This document shows, one piece after another, positions 1 to 9,604 of a stretch of 64,000 nucleotides of DNA. The position numbers and the translations under genes are program-made. The DNA is taken from contig NC_063071.1 of NCBI RefSeq assembly GCF_022605165.1, forward strand, positions 2,728,001-2,792,000. Direction: 5' to 3'. The number at the start of each line of letters is the position of its first letter. Positions within the stretch are counted from its first letter, which is position 1. This stretch comes from Purpureocillium takamizusanense (taxonomy: Eukaryota; Ascomycota; Sordariomycetes; Hypocreales; Ophiocordycipitaceae). The notes under the pieces were generated by a model, which searched no databases, was not told the origin of the DNA, and saw only the letters and a program-made list of their open reading frames with translations.

Positions 1-1782
1 GCCTGATGGCCGCCTCTTCAGCCGTCTTGTTGAACGGTGGAACGGTGACAGACGACACTGCGCTATGTTGTCAGAAGCGTGCCTCCACGTCCATCCGACA
101 GTCATGATTCGGTTAGGGGTACTTACTTCCCATGACGGCAGCTGTTCGCCATGCTGGATGGACGGAGTTGCTGCCACCCCTTGGTCGTGCGCCCGCCACG
201 CCCTTGCCACCGACCAAGAACAGATCGAAGCGCTTGTTGGCCTTGAACGCCTCCTTCAGCGCAGACGTGAACCTAGTGTTGTTCCCCCGCAGCGCCCGGC
301 CCGGCAAGATCCTCGACGCGACATAGCTGCCGCCGCCTCCGTGGCCCGCGTCGTGGTTCTCCTTGTGGAACTCCCAAAACGAGCTGTAGTGCTTGGGGAG
401 TAGAATCAGCGTGACCTTTCCGAGCCAGCGCTCCTGGATGGTGTCGTTCAACGGCTTGAATGCCCGCAGCATGGCGGCCTCCCGATCGACGGCGTCCTGG
501 ATCAAGACGGTACCGAACGCGCCGGCGAATTCGGAGGGCACGCCTGGCACCGTGGTGTTGTTGGGCAGCGACATGCCGGGCGACAGAAAGAGGTAGCCCG
601 AAACGCCTTGGTCCATGAGCACGGGGACTTGTGACGAGACGTATGCGATGAGCTCGTCCTTGATGGCGTGTTCGTTGGGATCGGTGAAGACGATGAACCC
701 GCCGTTGGTGACCTGCGGCGTGGGAAACGTCCTCAGCGTCACCGACACGACGACCCCAAACGTCGACCCTCCGCCCTGTCCCGGCTGTGTCAGCACATTT
801 GCAAAGAGAAGTAGAGGTAATATGGTGACAGGTGCGACCCACGCCTCGCATTGCCCAGAAGAGGTCCCGGTTCTGGTCTTCGTTGATGGCGACAATCTTG
901 CCCCCCGGCGTGACGACGAGCATCTCCAAGACGCTGTCGGCGGCCATACCATACCGCGGACCGAGCGACGAGTGCCCGCCGCCGGTGACGTACCCGACGA
1001 TGCCCACCGTGCTGCCCTGCCCACCGACGACGGCCTGCCTGTGCTCGTCGGCGGCGGCGTACGCTTCGTTGAGCTGGATGCCCGCGCCGAGGGTCATGGC
1101 GTTGCCGCGAAGCACCTTGCCGGAGCCGGAGAGCTTAAAGTTGCCCGGGTGGTAGGCGATGTCTTTGAGGTTGTGCGTCCAGATGGACAGGGCACCGGGG
1201 GCGATGGAGCGGCCGATGAAGTCGTGCCCGGTGGCCTTGACGACGAGACGGACGTTGTGCTCTCGGGCTATATAGAGGGGTGAGTGAGCCGATGTACGCC
1301 TGCTATACTCAACTCACGTGGGAGTCGCCAGGGGGGAGGGGAGGAGTAGCCTGGTGTCAATGTGCGTACATACCAAAGTCGACGCCGAGCTTGATATGCC
1401 TCGCCGTCGTCGCGTTGACCACATACGCGGGATACCCAGCGCCGGTACACGGGTAGGCCGCGTCCGGCAGGCAGGTGTAGTTGGTGAACTGGTCGAGCAG
1501 CACCGACACGGGGTTCCCGCCGTGGAACTCGGTCGTCTCCCAGGCCTTCTTCACCTCGGCGCAGCGCGCTGGGTCGTGCCCGGGCTGTCCGGCGTGGCAG
1601 GCGGCCGCTGGCGGCGTGGGCTTGATGAGCCGCCCGTCAAGGGCCTTGGCCAGCCGCGCCCAGTCGTCTGCCGAGGGCCAGCGCGCGTTGTCGGGGTGCG
1701 CTCTGCAGGACTCTTTCGCCGATGGAGGGCTCGTCGCGCCGGAGAGGGCGACGAGAGATGCGCAGAGGAGAGAGACGCGCAT
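1..1782 (-). CDS. Secreted FAD-linked (BBE/6-hydroxynicotine oxidase-type) oxidoreductase, 3' end cut by window
   Basis: Four exons fit: 1782-1374, 1267-843, 775-127 and 57-1, with GT-AG introns of 106, 67 and 69 bp; the frame stays open across all junctions and 513 residues are visible. The ATG at 1782 opens a signal peptide (MRVSLLCASLVALSGATS). Exon 2 carries the FAD-binding PCMH domain: KATGHD (His about residue 151, the usual 8-alpha-histidyl FAD attachment site), then GGGHSS near 232 and the WAMRGGGGSTFGVV stretch created by splicing intron 2. In BBE proper a Cys makes a second flavin bond at the GGGHSS position; here it is His, so single covalent attachment is likely (inference). The late SVHPAWR motif is typical of the family. 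Such secreted oxidases act on alkaloids, sugars or secondary metabolites; the substrate cannot be told. The C-terminal substrate-domain end and stop lie beyond position 1. Confidence 0.9.
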
Positions 1783-2772
1783 GTTTGTTGTTGACGTCTG
1801 TTCAATATCTTTCAGGGCCGGTTCTGTCTAACGGTTTGATGCTCGATGCCTTGATAGAGAGGGACCATCATCCAAGGTCCGACCAACCGGGCGTATTTAT
1901 ACCATCCCAAGTCTCCGATGCACCCGGCCTTCTCAGCGCAAGCCGCGTCACGCATCTTGTCACCGTGAGGCCATGTCCGGATGGACGTTGCGACGGAACC
2001 AATAAGTCTCGACGTATTCATCGCGTAGATGGTTTAGTCCTCTCCCCAACTGTGTAAACAGGGCCGCTTGGCCGTACATCTCGGGCGATATTTCGGCCCC
2101 GACGGCCTGGCTGGGGCATTTTGTTACCGTGCAGATGTAAGATTCGCGATCGACGCCCCGGGCCGAGGTGGCTGAGTCTCACGAGGTGAGCGGAGCCGAC
2201 GGGGCGGCGGGAATCCGATCGCATTCGCGCCGAGGGGTTGGTATGCACCCTGGACCAGGGCACGTGCGATGACGAACGGTCTGGTACAATCCAGCGGTGG
2301 TCTGCATTTTAAGCTTATTTTGGGTAGTCAAGGAGCTGTGCTTCTTTGTGGAAGCGACGTAGTGTATCACGCAGCGGAACAACAGGAGTGAGGGGTTATG
2401 GCCGTTGAATACTAGTTAACTTGGTTGTTATTCAGGTTAAGGCATACATGTAACGGGTCGGACAGCAAGAACCTCTTGCGTATCCACTGCTGCCGACAAT
2501 GACGGACGGCGTAATTGGCAAACACTCACTTTCCAGCTCTTGGGGGGGTTTTCTTTCTAGATTCACGGCGGCAATCGAAAAGTGTATATAAACTTCGCGC
2601 GAGGAGGCGAACGTAGCGAAGACCCTCCCCTCAGACACCCCAACCATGAGAACATTTCCCAGACCGGGGCAGACCCCGAGTATACTATCCTCAGAGATCC
2701 GCGCCAAGAGGGAGTGCAAAAAAAAGAAAAAAAAAATAGTGCACGTGAATAAGTCCAGCCATTGAAGCAAAC
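1783..2772. other. Intergenic region, divergent promoters
   Basis: About 1 kb between the minus-strand oxidase and the plus-strand small cysteine-rich gene, so it should hold both promoters. From about 2440 rightwards the sequence belongs to the duplicated unit described separately. I see no convincing coding sequence here. Confidence 0.6.
2585..2592 (+). promoter_or_regulatory. TATA box of the first seven-cysteine gene
   Basis: TATATAAA, 181 bp before the start codon. It is followed by a GC-rich block that is also found after the TATA box of the second copy. Confidence 0.5.
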
Positions 2773-3033
2773 ATGTGCCACCAGAACCTCATATTCTACC
2801 GGTGCAAGTCCGCCGACTGCGCGTTCAAGTGGTTCAACGGCCCGGAAAAGCCCAGGCCCTGCGACGAGGTTCGCGACAAGTTTCCGCAGAGGCCCGAGAA
2901 TCGCATCGGCTTCTGCGACGGGGGCCTCGAAGTGACCGAGCTCAACTTTGACAGCGCAAACATGTGCGAGGCGTGCCAGCGGAGGGAGGCGTTCAAGGCG
3001 ACGCGGCGAAAGCGGAAGGAATCGAAGAAGTAG
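2773..3033 (+). CDS. Small seven-cysteine basic protein, copy 1
   Basis: Single-exon gene of 86 residues with no signal peptide; the first residues are MCHQ. Seven cysteines sit at 2, 11, 16, 30, 48, 65 and 68, the last two as CEAC, and the C-terminus is basic (RRKRKESKK), resembling a nuclear localisation signal. All seven cysteines and 38 of 86 residues match the next gene without a gap (hand alignment), which makes the reading frame secure. The Cys spacing suggests a zinc-binding fold or a disulphide-rich domain; with no signal peptide, intracellular zinc binding seems likelier (inference). I do not recognise the family and assign no function. ATG context AAGCAAACATG is good for a fungus. 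The stop is a TAG at 3031. Confidence 0.8.
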   Translation: MCHQNLIFYRCKSADCAFKWFNGPEKPRPCDEVRDKFPQRPENRIGFCDGGLEVTELNFDSANMCEACQRREAFKATRRKRKESKK

Positions 3034-3627
3034 ATGGGGCATCTTTAGAATCACGCTCTTGGATTCAAGACTGAAGCGGCGATTTAGATGATGATGAGAA
3101 TGGTGATAATGGCGATGGAGATGATGATATGACCGGGGGACGCAGCTCGGTCTCGCAATAGCAGTGTCTACATTAAACAACAGCAGTGAGAGTTTGTGAT
3201 GGCGGTCCATTCTTGAATGCCGATTGTTACATGTATTTAGTCTGCGTGCATAGCGTAACGGGTTGGATAAGAAGAGGCCCCCCCTTCGTTCCTTGCTGCC
3301 CCGTGCTTGCGTGCGTCAATAACGGTTGATGGGAGTGATAGACAAGTTCCCCCTCCCGGGGTTCCTGATTCGCGAAGACCCCCAGGACCGTCTATAAAGC
3401 TCCGCGCAAGCAGACGAACATGGCGAAGAACCTCGCCCCTAGAACAATCCCCGACAAAAACAAATGCTCTCTTCCCAAGCAAACTGAAAGTTCAAAGGGC
3501 AGACGTCCCAGTCTGGTGTATTCGCAGATTCAGATTCCCCAAGGCCCGAAACCTCCTCTGCAAACTTGATAAACCACCCCTCTCCCAGGCCCAAGCAGAC
3601 AGGCAGGCAGGCAGGCAGGCAACAAAC
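3034..3627 (+). promoter_or_regulatory. Spacer and promoter of the second seven-cysteine gene
   Basis: TATAAA lies at 3393-3398. A 49-codon ORF starts with ATG at 3420 and ends at 3569; it would be an upstream ORF if transcription begins before 3420, but that ATG is only 27 bp after the TATA box, so it may be untranscribed. The equivalent position of copy 1 reads GTA instead of ATG. Five AGGC repeats occupy 3601-3620, ending 7 bp before the start codon. Confidence 0.5.
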
Positions 3628-3906
3628 ATGTGCTTCCAGACCATCGAGTTCGCCGGGTGCAAAAACGACAACTGCACCATCGCGTGGTACGTCCGCCCGT
3701 ACCGGCCCACGACGTGCGACGTTGTGCGCGAAAAGTTCCCCCACGTGGCGGAGACGGGCATCGGCTTCTGCGGCAGGGGCGTCCATGTGACCCGCAGGGT
3801 CATCAAGAGCGACTACTACTGCGCGAACTGCCAGGCGACGGAGGGTCGCAAGGAGGCGCGGCGCAAGCGCAAGGAAGAGAAGCAGCGCAAGGAGGCGGAG
3901 GGGTAA
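3628..3906 (+). CDS. Small seven-cysteine basic protein, copy 2
   Basis: Ninety-two residues, one exon. Cysteines at 2, 11, 16, 30, 48, 65 and 68 are exactly those of copy 1, as are the PxxPxxCDxVRxKFP and IGFC segments; the C-terminus is again basic and lysine-rich (RRKRKEEKQRKE) and six residues longer. The frame is open upstream to 3307, but the first in-frame ATG is 3628 and it aligns with the copy 1 start, which settles the start. No signal peptide or membrane segment. Substitutions between copies fall mainly outside the Cys framework, as expected if both fold alike. Function unknown. Whether both copies are expressed cannot be seen from sequence. Confidence 0.8.
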   Translation: MCFQTIEFAGCKNDNCTIAWYVRPYRPTTCDVVREKFPHVAETGIGFCGRGVHVTRRVIKSDYYCANCQATEGRKEARRKRKEEKQRKEAEG

Positions 3907-4118
3907 GTAAGATGGTATACTGTAGAAGAAGCTGATCGGACAATCGCATTTCCGGTTTTTGACTCTTGAGCCTGTGCCGACACCTTGGGTGCTGGTGATG
4001 ATGATGATGATGATGTTGTTGTTGATGATGATGACCTGGCTGGGGAACGCAGCTCGTCCTTCCAACAACAGCTTCGACAGAGGCCGAACGCCGTCCCCTG
4101 GGCTTGACTGTTAACTAT

Positions 4119-5516
4119 CTACTGCCCACCGCCAGCAGCCTTGGCCTTTGCCTCCTTGGCCTTGAGGTGCTCCATGTACCTCTCGTTCTGCCGCGCATAC
4201 GCCATCTCGCCAACGCAGTCCTTGTGGCGCTCAATAAAGTCCACCACCCTGTCCAGCCTCCAGAACCCCCTCTCGTCCCGCAGGCTTTCCCTCTCCTCCT
4301 CATCCTCCTCCCTCCCCTCGTCGCGACGACGAATCACGTCGTCGTACGACTCGTCGCCCTCGAGGATCACGCGCTTGAGCGCCTTGACGAGGCACGCGCG
4401 GTACGTCACCTCGGCGCCCGTGGCCGTCGCGCGGTCGGGCTCCGGCACGGCGCCCTTGATGAGCACGTTCCAGATGGTCTCGCGCTGGCGCTCGCGCAAG
4501 AAGTCGTCCCGCCGGGCCGCGAAGTCGTCGCGCGCGTGGGGGAACGCACGCAGCGCCTCCTCGGTCACGCGCTCGCGCGTCGTCTGTGGCGCGGCGAAGC
4601 GGCCGGCGCGGCGGCACGCGGGGAGGAAGGCGTCGACCCAGGCGCGGAACGCGGGGCGGCCTCTCATGCGCCGCCGGTCGTTGGCCTTGAGCTTCTTGCG
4701 GTCCTCGGCGGCGGCTTGCTGCTGCTGCTGCTGCTCGGTGCCACCGTCTTGGATGCGTGTGATACTGGAGGTAGCAGCAGCAGCAGCAGCAGAAGGGTCG
4801 TCGTCTGGTGGGGGCACGTACATCATGCGGCACCGGGCGGCGTACTCGAACATGGCGTCCAGGCTCTCAAAGGGCCGGTCCCAGTAATCGACCACGGGGA
4901 GGCCGAGGAAGGCGAGCACCCTAGCGGGCTCCGAGGTGAGCAGGACCTTGGCGCGGTTGCGGTTCGTCTTCTCGATCTCGGGGACGCGCAGCCACAGGGC
5001 GCCGTCGTCGACAGTCAGGCCGTAGGGGCGGGTGGTCGAGCCGAGGATGTTCCAAATGTCGCCGTGCGCGTGCTTGAAGAGCATCCACTGCATCTCCTGG
5101 AGGGACCTGCAGATGCGCACGTCGACCTGGATATATCTGTCGTCTGGCATATTCTCGTCGGCGGCGGCGGCGGACTCCTCGTCTTTCAGCAGCCGCCGGG
5201 GCCAGGGCAGGGCGAGGTTCGAGGCGCAGGCGTCGTTGACGATGATGCGCGCGGCGCCCAGGGCATCGGCGATGGCGTCCAAGCCCCGGCGGGTGTCTTG
5301 GAGGCTACCGTCGACGTTGAAGTCCTTGGGCCACGCGACGAGGATGTCAATGTCGCCAAAGTCGGTCTTGCCGGGCCCGTCGATGGGGGACGCGACGCAC
5401 ACGTACGTCTGTCGCAGGATGGCCATGCAGCGGCTCTTGACGTCGTGATAGACGGGCCGCGGCATGCGGGGCGTGTGCAGCGGCCGGTCGCCCGAGGCGA
5501 AGGCGGCGCCGCCCAT
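4119..5516 (-). CDS. Nucleotidyltransferase-fold protein with polyglutamine tract
   Basis: Single exon, 465 residues, ATG at 5516. Residues 49-62 read GKTDFGDIDILVAW; the G...DxD pattern (Asp55, Asp57) on a beta strand is the signature of the polymerase-beta-like nucleotidyltransferase superfamily, and IQVDVRIC about 75 residues later could supply the third carboxylate. The middle has a poly-Ala run, a polyGln run coded by CAG-type triplets (about 4715-4733), and a segment rich in Arg and Asp. The C-terminus is lysine/alanine-rich. It resembles uncharacterised fungal proteins with this fold rather than poly(A) polymerase or CCA-adding enzyme, since no PAP-associated domain is visible. The substrate is unknown. 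It converges with the seven-cysteine genes, with about 210 bp between stops. Confidence 0.75.
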   Translation of the reverse strand: MGGAAFASGDRPLHTPRMPRPVYHDVKSRCMAILRQTYVCVASPIDGPGKTDFGDIDILVAWPKDFNVDGSLQDTRRGLDAIADALGAARIIVNDACASNLALPWPRRLLKDEESAAAADENMPDDRYIQVDVRICRSLQEMQWMLFKHAHGDIWNILGSTTRPYGLTVDDGALWLRVPEIEKTNRNRAKVLLTSEPARVLAFLGLPVVDYWDRPFESLDAMFEYAARCRMMYVPPPDDDPSAAAAAATSSITRIQDGGTEQQQQQQAAAEDRKKLKANDRRRMRGRPAFRAWVDAFLPACRRAGRFAAPQTTRERVTEEALRAFPHARDDFAARRDDFLRERQRETIWNVLIKGAVPEPDRATATGAEVTYRACLVKALKRVILEGDESYDDVIRRRDEGREEDEEERESLRDERGFWRLDRVVDFIERHKDCVGEMAYARQNERYMEHLKAKEAKAKAAGGGQ

Positions 5517-7250
5517 GATGTGCTGCTGTGTTGCGCGATGTAAGGACTGAGTTTTATGGTGTTTGTGTGTGTGTGTGAGACAGAAAGAGAAAGAGAGAGT
5601 GAGAGAATGGGGATGGCGATGCGGTAGAGAGGACGGGGGAGGAAAGGCCGGGCTGAGTCATCGCAAGGATCGAATGAGTGAGATGAAAGAATGGATGAAT
5701 TGAAATAAAAAGGTAGTGTCGACGATGTACGTCGTTTGCGAGCACCGGATGGATTGTTGGAGAGTGAATTGCTCGCTGGTGGCGTGGCGCATGCCCTCGT
5801 CGTGAGTCCGAAGGCGGAGGAGCACCGAACATGAACAGATACGAGCACAGTCGATAGAGCCTTGCAGCCGACGACTTTACATGCCGATCAGGAGGGCGGG
5901 CTACCCGCCTGCTGTGCTCGTCACCGACGCGGCAGTTTGAGATGGATCACCTAGACTTTGTCCCTGCGGGCAGCAAACGCGCCATCCCAGGGGTGTATGG
6001 ATGTGTGTGTATGTGTGTTTGTGTGTGTGACTGTGACTGTGACTGCGTCCCCGCGAATGGAGTCACACAATCGCGATGCAGGAGCAACGGGTAAGGTAGT
6101 TACCTCGGCCCAGGGTCTGGCGGAGCAGCGACGAGCATCATCACTCGCTTCCGTCCCGTGTTGTTGCAGGTTGATAAAGCTCACGGTCGCGACAGCCCTC
6201 CGCAAGTCGGTGATGGGGGGCCCCTGGCTTTCAAGTTATCATGTGGTGGCGGGCCCAGGTTGGATGGAACATGAAGTCGACGAGAGCCCCGCGATGCCCC
6301 ATCTAGCGCCAGCAGTTGAGCCGTCGTAGAATGACTACGTTTGAATCCGCCGTCGAGTTCGACCGAGACATGCTGCTGAGGCTGCCACGCAGGTTCACGA
6401 TGGGACGCCGCCGCCCCGAGGGAGTTTATGAGTCAGGCCGGGCCGGGGTGGTGGTGCTGCTCAGCCGCCACACGGTGATGTGAGGATGGGGGGATGATGC
6501 ATTTCCGAGTGGGAGGAGAGAGACGTTGATGGAGCACGATGATGAGGGCAGGCTGATGCCGCGTGCACTGCAGCGGACGCCACTGCGGGTGGCTGCGACA
6601 GCACATGCATGTATTTGCTGTCGGACATTGATGGGAATCCTGCATGTGCCGCCCCGATGGTCCTAGCGAGAGACACGAGTCGCGCCATGCTGCCGCCGAC
6701 ACACACACATTGTATATATTAATAGTGTGTGATCTGTCACTCCATCTGTTAGATCTGCAGCTCCTCCGTACAACATCCCGTGTTCATCCATCTGATCCGC
6801 CCTTGGTGTTGCCCTTCTTGGCTCCCCATGTCTCGGGACCCCCCGCACCTGTATATATGCCATTGGATACTTAATCACCACCAGCAAGTCTCAAAATTCT
6901 TTACAAAACATGACCTTGTTCTCATACATGACAATTGATAGACTTGGTGTACTTGACATGGGACCGACCGGCCGCTAGCTGGCCGTCCACCGCAGATATA
7001 AACATGAAGCCAGGAGCATGAACCCGACGCCCGCAATGAGTACATACACCAAGCATGACAGACAGTGATACCCCTCCCCGGCTCTTCCATCGCAACATGG
7101 CGCTCACAGCTTCGTTCGACTCGTCAACCGTAGATTCTCAGTGCTCCTGCGTTACTCCTCATCGCCACTCGCACATAGTACTCCATCGCGACACTCCCAT
7201 CACCATCATCCTCAACCACCACCACCATCATTACCACGCGATGCCCATCC
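5517..7250. other. Gene-free stretch
   Basis: The part next to 5516 is the leader of the nucleotidyltransferase gene and has short GT repeats (about 5566-5578 and 6000-6030). No ORF has family features or sensible splice structure. The right part, next to 7250, is 3' flank of the cutinase gene. I see nothing else. Confidence 0.5.
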
Positions 7251-8502
7251 CTACATCGCCCACGCCGCCACGCCCATCACCAGCGGCGCCAGGTACATTC
7301 CCTTGCCGGCGCTCAGCCCCGCCGCGGCACCCGTCTTGGTCGCCGACGCCGCCGCGCCCGTGGCGGTGCCCGACCCAGTCGCCGCGGCACCCGTCGTCGT
7401 CGTCGCGGAGGAGGCGCCGGATCCCGTGGGCGCCGCCGTCGTAGCCGTCGCCGTCGCGCTGGTAGTAGTCGTCGTCGCGTTGCCCCCGATGACGGCCGCG
7501 TGGTACTTGTCGACGACGTACTTGACAATCTCGTCGCCGTACTTGGCGACGTAGCCGCCGTGCACCTTCTTGTCCTTGCCGACGTCGCAGTAGGTGTCGC
7601 CCGTGTCGCAGTAGGAGACGAGTCGGTCCGAGTACTGCTTACACGTCTCCACCGAGGCGTTGTTGCGCTCAAAGAGCTATCCGAGTGTCAGTCAGTATTT
7701 TCGTACGAGGCATGGTTAGGTATGTATGTAGTAGGTAGTTTCAAGCCATTGTGCCACGTTGTACGGGGTACAAGCAAAGTACGGATAGTTGAGACAAGGA
7801 AGAGGGAAAGGGAAGAGGAGGGGACTCACGCCGTTCTTGATGCTGGTGCCCTTGTCGTAGGTGACGTTGGCGACGTGCGTCGGGTCGCCCAGGAAGACCA
7901 TGGCGAGGACTAGAAGATGTGATCCGCTGTCAGCAAGCCTCTCTCAAACACACACACGACGGCTCATTTTTTTCGTCATTGGATTTTTGTTGTTCTTTCT
8001 TTCTCAATCAAGTGAAATGTAGCAATGCCAACTCACCATTCTTCTTAATGTCCGCGACGGGCAGCGCGCGCGCCGCGTCAAACACGCCGCCGCTGCCGCC
8101 GCACACGGCGTCCATGCCGACGTGCGCGCCCTGCGAGTAGCCCAGGATGGCCATCTTGCCGTCGGGGCAGTCGTTGAGGTAGTTGTTGACGACGCTCTGC
8201 ATGGACTTGACGCCCGCGGCGACCGAGTCCTGGTACGCCGGGTCGGAGAAGGTGGCCGGGTAGTCGAGCGCCTGGACCTTGGACCCGGGGATCTTCTCGG
8301 TGATGTTGCCGGCGACGAGGCCCGTGACGCCCGCGCCCTGCGGCTCCGTGGTGCCGCGCGCGACCAGCACGAAGAGGCCCGTGGCGCACGTCGAGGTCGC
8401 CTTGTTGGTCACCGGGGGGTGCTGCTTGCGCCAGGGGTTCGGGCTCGGGTCCGCGGCGGCGACGCCGGCGAGGAGCAGCGCGAGGGAGCTTGTGGCGCGC
8501 AT
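7251..8502 (-). CDS. Cutinase family (CE5) serine esterase with GPI-type C-terminus
   Basis: Three exons: 8502-8037, 7909-7830 and 7676-7251, introns 127 and 153 bp, total 323 residues. The start at 8502 gives a signal peptide (MRATSSLALLLAGVAAADP). The fold is the alpha/beta hydrolase of cutinases and acetylxylan esterases: GYSQG with nucleophile Ser123, Asp209 between two Cys (CDTGDTYC) and His221 in VHGGY make a complete triad. After residue 240 comes a Ser/Thr/Ala/Gly-rich linker and a hydrophobic end (YLAPLVMGVAAWAM), which looks like a GPI attachment signal; many fungal cutinases lack this. It would hydrolyse cutin or other polyesters, or acetyl-xylan, at the cell surface. The frame is open upstream of 8502, but the signal peptide decides the start. 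A (GT)16 tract lies 25 bp upstream of the ATG. Confidence 0.92.
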
Positions 8503-8523
8503 GGTTGCTGTCTGGCGGGTGAG

Positions 8524-8526
<3 letters not shown>

Positions 8527-8558
<32 letters not shown>
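8527..8558. repeat. (GT)16 microsatellite in cutinase leader
   Basis: Sixteen GT units directly upstream of the cutinase start codon, probably in the promoter or 5' untranslated region. Such tracts change length readily. Confidence 0.9.
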
Positions 8559-8559
<1 letters not shown>

Positions 8560-9574
8560 GCTCGGTATTTTTTTGTGCTGTTGGTGGAGCTTCAAATGCC
8601 GGCCGCGGGTTGACGAGCGACGAGTGAGGCTATCACGAGATTGACACACAGGTGGTGCTGGTGTTTCTGTCTCACTCTCTCCGTGTCCGTCTACACACAC
8701 GCGCAATTGTCGGAGCAACGTCCTCGGCAGGCGAAGCACAGCAGCAGCGGCACCGGCAAGAAGACGACGGGGACCAGGGAGAAGAGGGAAAACAACGGCA
8801 ACGACGACGACAACGGAAGACGAGGACGAAGAAGCAGCGCAGAAGAGAAGAGAAGAGAAAAAAAAAAGAGGAGCTCCCGCGAGGTACTTGTACTAGCCTC
8901 CGGGTGTTGGCGGGCATGTTACCTCGTACGTACGTCGTAGCCGCTCATGCCATGCATCATCCTCCGCATCGCGCCCCCGGCGGCGTCAACGAGCGCGCAC
9001 ACACACATACCCATCGAGCCACCACCACCCCATAAACACGGACAGACTCACACCCACACACACACACCCGCACGTACGCGGCCCGGCCGAAGGAACCCCA
9101 TCTGGAAGAGACCACAAACCATAACCCCACAAACCAACCACAACCCACCACCCACCGCTGTAGCAATAAGGCCACGCCACACCGAGTTGGGGGTCCCTCC
9201 TCCCGATAGTTCCCATCATACTGCACCGTACCGAGAGGGCCAGGCTAGCTTTTCTGGCCTGTGGCCCCTTGAGAGTGTCAAACCCCCCAGCACAAAAAGG
9301 GCACCCACCGCCGGGCGAGAGAGACAGGCAGGTAGACAGGCATCCCCATCCTCGTCGCCTGCCTCGCATCCTGGCCTGCCCACGCTCCGCCCGCCCATCC
9401 CCCACTCCGCCCAAACCCCGCAGCAGGCAGGCGGCGGCTCCAAAGGTCCAGGGAGGGAGGCGTGGCGTGGGGCCGGCGTGAGGCTTGCAGCTCCTCACGC
9501 AGCCAACCGGGGTTGGGCGCGCCTCGTTCGGCAGCCGGATCCCGACGCGGCAGGCGAGGCCAAACTGGTGGGCT

Positions 9575-9604
9575 GTGGCGTGGCGTGGCGTGGCGTGGCG
9601 TGGC
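9575..9604. repeat. Six tandem copies of GTGGC
   Basis: A perfect pentanucleotide run in a gene-free stretch, followed by a partial unit. Confidence 0.9.

Larger units (their letters stand above)
2440..4075. repeat. Tandem duplication, two diverged units of about 0.8 kb
   Basis: Unit 1 spans about 2440-3165 and unit 2 about 3228-4075. Beyond the paralogous genes, flanks also match: a TACATGTA word and a TAACGGGT(C/T)GGA block at the left ends, a TATA box followed by a CGCGC.AG..GACGAAC/GGCGAAC...GCGAAGA block, and at the right ends a GGGG(A/G)ACGCAGCTCG block after a GAT-rich tract. Order and orientation are the same in both. Boundaries are by eye and could move by tens of bases. Confidence 0.75.

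Noticed and set aside
4104..5543. Plus-strand ORF of 479 codons
   Set aside because: Shadow of the nucleotidyltransferase gene on the other strand; repetitive Val/Leu/Arg text with no motif.
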